From NCBI RefSeq assembly GCF_025947365.1, contig NZ_CP110012.1, positions 62,001-126,000 of the forward strand: a stretch of DNA of 64,000 nucleotides. Direction: 5' to 3'. The translations under genes were made by a program, and so were the position numbers. This DNA is from Flavobacterium sp. N502540. GTDB lineage: Bacteria > Bacteroidota > Bacteroidia > Flavobacteriales > Flavobacteriaceae. How positions within the stretch are numbered: position 1 is the stretch's first letter; each line of letters starts with the position of its first letter. The notes beneath the pieces were generated by a model. It was not told where the DNA came from. It saw only the letters and a list, made by a program, of their open reading frames with translations, and ran no database searches. Positions 61,145-64,000 of this stretch are shown piece after piece.

Positions 61145-62251
61145 ATGATTACACCTTTTCTAATTGTAATTCTGGTTTTAGGCATTACACTTTACTTCTT
61201 TTTACAGCATCCAAAGTTTGGTAAAGCACCTTCAGGAGAAAGATTGACATGGATTCAAAAATCACCTCAATTTAAAAATGGCAAATTCGAAAATCAAAAC
61301 CATACACCGGAATTGGCTGAAGGTTACGGCTATCCACGAGTATTGTATGATTTTCTCCTTAAAAAAGTAGACAGAAAGACTCCATCTGACGTAATCCCAT
61401 CCATCAAAACCAATTTACTGGAACTTTCTCCCGAAAAAGAGGTGCTGATCTGGTTTGGGCACTCTTCGTATTTCATCCAGCTTGAAGGGAAACGCTTTTT
61501 GATTGACCCTGTTTTCAGCGGCAATGCCTCCCCGATTCCCGGTACCACAAAAGCATTCAAAGGAACTGATATTTACACGGTTGATGATCTTCCGGAAATT
61601 GATTATTTACTGATCACGCACGATCATTACGACCATCTCGATTACGAAACCATTTTACAATTGAAACCTAAAACCAAACACGTAATCTGTTCTCTTGGGG
61701 TAGGCTCTCACTTTGAATTTTGGGGATTTCCAACTGAAAATATCATTGAAAAAGACTGGTTTGAAAAAATAGAACTTGATCAGAATTTAACGCTTTATAC
61801 TACTCCTTCAAGGCATTTTTCGGGTAGAAGTTTTAAACGATGCAACACGCTATGGACGTCGTTTGTATTAGAAACCAAAGATTTTAAAATGTATCTGGGC
61901 GGCGATAGTGGCTATGACACCCACTTTAAACAGATTGGCACTCAATTTGGTCCTTTTGACATCGCTCTTATCGACAACGGCCAATACAACCCCGCTTGGA
62001 AATACATTCATAATTTACCCGAAGATGTGATCAAAGCTATGAAAGATCTGAATGCCAAAAGAGTATTTCCGGTGCATTCTTCTAAGTTTTCATTGGCACC
62101 TCATTCCTGGGACGAACCATTAAACAAAGTCACTGAATTAAATAATTTATCGGAAAACCCAGTTCCGTTGATTACTCCGATGATTGGAGAATTAGTGGAA
62201 CTAAAAAATGAAAAACAGCAATTCCAACAATGGTGGAAAGGCATAAAATAA
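61145..62251 (+). CDS. MBL-fold metallohydrolase (NAPE-PLD/UlaG-like)
   Basis: 368 residues with one N-terminal hydrophobic helix (about 3-21) as membrane anchor. The metal motif is THDHYDHLD with His159, Asp160, His161, Asp163 and His164; GHSSYFIQLEGKRFLIDPVF precedes it, and YLGGDSGYDTHF and FPVHSSKFSLAPHSWDEP supply the later ligands. This layout fits the lipid-anchor N-acylphosphatidylethanolamine phospholipase D group as well as other beta-lactamase-like hydrolases. It starts 2 bp after the DUF1801 gene. Confidence 0.9.
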   Translation: MITPFLIVILVLGITLYFFLQHPKFGKAPSGERLTWIQKSPQFKNGKFENQNHTPELAEGYGYPRVLYDFLLKKVDRKTPSDVIPSIKTNLLELSPEKEVLIWFGHSSYFIQLEGKRFLIDPVFSGNASPIPGTTKAFKGTDIYTVDDLPEIDYLLITHDHYDHLDYETILQLKPKTKHVICSLGVGSHFEFWGFPTENIIEKDWFEKIELDQNLTLYTTPSRHFSGRSFKRCNTLWTSFVLETKDFKMYLGGDSGYDTHFKQIGTQFGPFDIALIDNGQYNPAWKYIHNLPEDVIKAMKDLNAKRVFPVHSSKFSLAPHSWDEPLNKVTELNNLSENPVPLITPMIGELVELKNEKQQFQQWWKGIK

Positions 62252-62279
62252 CCCGCATTCTTCAATTAATAAAATAAAA

Positions 62280-62810
62280 ATGATTCCTTCAGCTTATACC
62301 CTGCGCAATGCCCTCCCTTCCGAATTTGAAGAAATTGGAAAATTACTCATTAGTGTTTATTCCCAATTAGAAGGTTTTCCTAAAGAAAATGAGCAGCCCA
62401 ACTATTATAAAATGCTTGCGAATATTGGTGATTTTACCCATCAACCGCAAACCGAGCTTTTAGTTGCCGCTGACGAAAACAATACAATTCTTGGTGCTGT
62501 GGTCTATTTTAACGACATGAAAAACTACGGTTCAGGCGGAATCGCTACTCAGGAACAAAACTCAGCCGGGTTTCGATTACTGGGAGTTGCGCCAACTGCC
62601 CGCGGAAAAGGGGTTGGTAAGCTTCTAACGCAGGAATGCATCAAAAAAGCGGCTGATAACAAACGCACTCAATTGATCATTCATTCGACTTTAGCCATGA
62701 AAACGGCCTGGGAAATGTATGAAAAATTGGGTTTCAAAAGATCTGAAGACTTAGACTTTATGCAGGGAGCGCTCCCAGTATTTGGCTTTCGTTTACCGCT
62801 TAATTCCTAA
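62280..62810 (+). CDS. GNAT-family N-acetyltransferase
   Basis: 176 residues. GNAT core: YTLRNALPSEFEEIGKLLISVY at the start, FRLLGVAPTARGKGVGKLLTQECIKKA with the acetyl-CoA loop ARGKGVG, and AWEMYEKLGFKRSEDLDFMQ near the end. 28-bp gap to the preceding hydrolase and 31-bp gap to the next acetyltransferase; likely one transcript of four genes. Acceptor unknown. Confidence 0.92.
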   Translation: MIPSAYTLRNALPSEFEEIGKLLISVYSQLEGFPKENEQPNYYKMLANIGDFTHQPQTELLVAADENNTILGAVVYFNDMKNYGSGGIATQEQNSAGFRLLGVAPTARGKGVGKLLTQECIKKAADNKRTQLIIHSTLAMKTAWEMYEKLGFKRSEDLDFMQGALPVFGFRLPLNS

Positions 62811-62841
62811 AACTAACCTGTTACTTAAAAAAAACAAAAAA

Positions 62842-63369
62842 ATGAATACATCTCTTTTAAATCTGCAGCCTGAAATTCTGGAAGACGACCTGGTTCAATT
62901 AATACCGCTTCAGGAAAATGATTTTGAAAAATTATACAAAGTGGCTTCAGATCCTTTGATTTGGGAACAGCATCCGAATAAAAACCGCTATGAAAAAGAA
63001 GTTTTTCAAAATTTCTTTGAAGGCGCTATGGAAAGCAAAGGCGCTTTTTTGATCATCGATAAATCAACCGGAGAAATTGCAGGAAGCACTCGATTTTATG
63101 AATACGATCCTGAAAACAAAGCTGTTTTTATTGGATATACCTTCTATGGAAGAAAATTTTGGGGCACCGGATTTAATACTCAGGTAAAAAAAATGATGCT
63201 GGATTATGCTTTTAGAGCAGTTGACAAAGTCCAGTTTCATATTGGAGCGGAAAATTACCGTTCGCAAAAAGCCATAGAAAAACTGGGTGCTGTTAAAGTA
63301 GAAGAAATAAACGTTGCCTACTACAATGAACCATCGCGTCATAATTTTGTATACGAATTAAAAAAATAA
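62842..63369 (+). CDS. RimJ/RimL-type GNAT acetyltransferase
   Basis: 175 residues from ATG 62842; earlier in-frame start 62782 lies inside the previous gene. Core: LVQLIPLQENDFEKLYKVASDP, IAGSTRFYEYDPENKAVFIGYTFYGRKFWGTGFNTQVKKMML with the acetyl-CoA loop KFWGTGF, and VQFHIGAENYRSQKAIEKLGAVK. This pattern is that of ribosomal-protein or N-terminal amino acid acetyltransferase relatives. Its TAA overlaps the ATG of the next gene by one base (TAATG), showing coupling. Confidence 0.92.
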   Translation: MNTSLLNLQPEILEDDLVQLIPLQENDFEKLYKVASDPLIWEQHPNKNRYEKEVFQNFFEGAMESKGAFLIIDKSTGEIAGSTRFYEYDPENKAVFIGYTFYGRKFWGTGFNTQVKKMMLDYAFRAVDKVQFHIGAENYRSQKAIEKLGAVKVEEINVAYYNEPSRHNFVYELKK

Positions 63370-63950
63370 TGAAAAGAATAACTGTTTTCTGTGGTTCCAG
63401 TTTTGGTACCGACAAAATTTACAAAGAACAGGCAGCACTGCTTGGAAAAACTTTAGCCCAACAAAATATAGAGTTGGTTTATGGCGGAGCAAATGTAGGC
63501 CTGATGGGTGCTGTAGCCGATGGTATTTTGAACGAAGGTGGAAAAGCTATTGGTGTATTGCCAAACTTTTTAAGATCAAAAGAAATTGCCCATTTGGGTT
63601 TGACCGAGTTAATCGTCGTGGAAAGCATGCACGAAAGAAAGACCAAAATGAATGATTTATGCGACGGTGTTATTGCACTACCAGGTGGTTTTGGAACTTT
63701 GGAAGAACTTTTTGAAATGCTGACCTGGGGACAATTAGGTTTGCATAAAAAACCAATCGGCATTCTGAATATCGATGGCTTTTATGATTCTCTGATTGAA
63801 CTAACCAAAGTTATGGTGGAGAAAGGTTTATTAAAACCCGTCAATCAGGAAATGCTTCTGGTGAGCGATACTATCGAGGATTTATTACATCAAATGAGAA
63901 ACTATGTTCCGCCAGCCACCGGAAAATGGATTGATACAACACAATCCTAG
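63369..63950 (+). CDS. LOG-family protein (TIGR00730 type)
   Basis: 193 residues. Rossmann-like nucleotide-binding start ITVFCGSSFGTD and YGGANVGLMGAVADG, and the family signature PGGFGTLEELFEM (105-117) with Arg90 in MHERKTKMNDL. Members are cytokinin riboside monophosphate phosphoribohydrolases or nucleotide phosphoribohydrolases. Start ATG overlaps the previous stop by one base. The last 50 bp of the window after it show nothing recognisable. Confidence 0.93.
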   Translation: MKRITVFCGSSFGTDKIYKEQAALLGKTLAQQNIELVYGGANVGLMGAVADGILNEGGKAIGVLPNFLRSKEIAHLGLTELIVVESMHERKTKMNDLCDGVIALPGGFGTLEELFEMLTWGQLGLHKKPIGILNIDGFYDSLIELTKVMVEKGLLKPVNQEMLLVSDTIEDLLHQMRNYVPPATGKWIDTTQS

Positions 63951-64000
63951 TATCTTAAAAATAGTTGTAGAAAAATTCTTTTCAGACAAATCATAGTGCT

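Overview
The window reads as chromosomal DNA of a Flavobacteriia member, most likely Flavobacterium or a close relative. Supporting signs are the AT-rich sequence, two SusC/SusD pairs, a Por-type (T9SS) C-terminal sorting domain, a Rho with a long Asn/Gln-rich insertion divergent from a DUF4293 gene, DUF3667, and -7 elements of the Bacteroidota form TAnnTTTG. No rRNA, tRNA, CRISPR array, transposase or integrated phage was found. Species assignment is inference.

Region 1 (1-14.9 kb) is a polymer and sulfate-ester uptake locus. It holds a SusC fragment cut by the left edge, a SusD lipoprotein, a first sulfatase, a 39-residue membrane peptide, a fatty acid hydroxylase, a rhodanese-thioredoxin fusion with Ser at the rhodanese nucleophile position, a YeiH-type putative sulfate exporter and a second sulfatase. 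A terminator follows, then a complete second SusC/SusD pair. The contents suggest sulfated substrates are bound at the surface, desulfated outside the cytoplasm, and the released sulfur handled by the rhodanese-like protein and transporter. Region 2 (14.9-24.6 kb) has ornithine aminotransferase divergent from an Lrp regulator, which heads a tight run of secreted hydrolases (M28 peptidase, cyanophycinase-like S51, penicillin-acylase-like Ntn hydrolase). A dienelactone hydrolase, a DUF3667 gene broken by an in-frame TGA and a second M28 peptidase follow.

Region 3 (24.8-36.9 kb) is mostly housekeeping and regulation: a TetR/thioesterase pair with two copies of the same palindromic operator, rho, DUF4293, a NarL-type two-component pair, a phosphodiesterase, a flotillin-like protein, truA starting at TTG, an ABC exporter and a NUMOD4/HNH-like protein. 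Region 4 (37.1-44.7 kb) holds a 1947-residue secreted leucine-rich-repeat protein with exact 726-bp tandem modules, and dihydrolipoyl dehydrogenase.

Region 5 (44.8-51.9 kb) is the least familiar part: an operon of an SPFH-SHOCT protein, two different zinc-ribbon proteins and an acidic conserved protein, followed by a DUF2314-ankyrin protein and a secreted TPM protein. It resembles the Bacillus ydjFGHI membrane-stress module but has no recognisable PspA. Three copies of a dispersed palindromic element lie before, within and after it. An XRE regulator with a 28-bp palindrome and a 5'-truncated arginase-family gene follow. Region 6 (51.9-64 kb) is a run of small metabolic genes: two DUF1801 proteins, PhzF, three GNAT acetyltransferases, an M14 peptidase, SRPBCC, an Asp/Glu racemase, SnoaL-like, an MBL-fold hydrolase and LOG.

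Across the window, degenerate repeat arrays with a strict 8-bp period recur between genes. Some contain the -7 promoter motif and abut start or stop codons (truA, phosphodiesterase, rho). They are the most unusual non-coding signal here.
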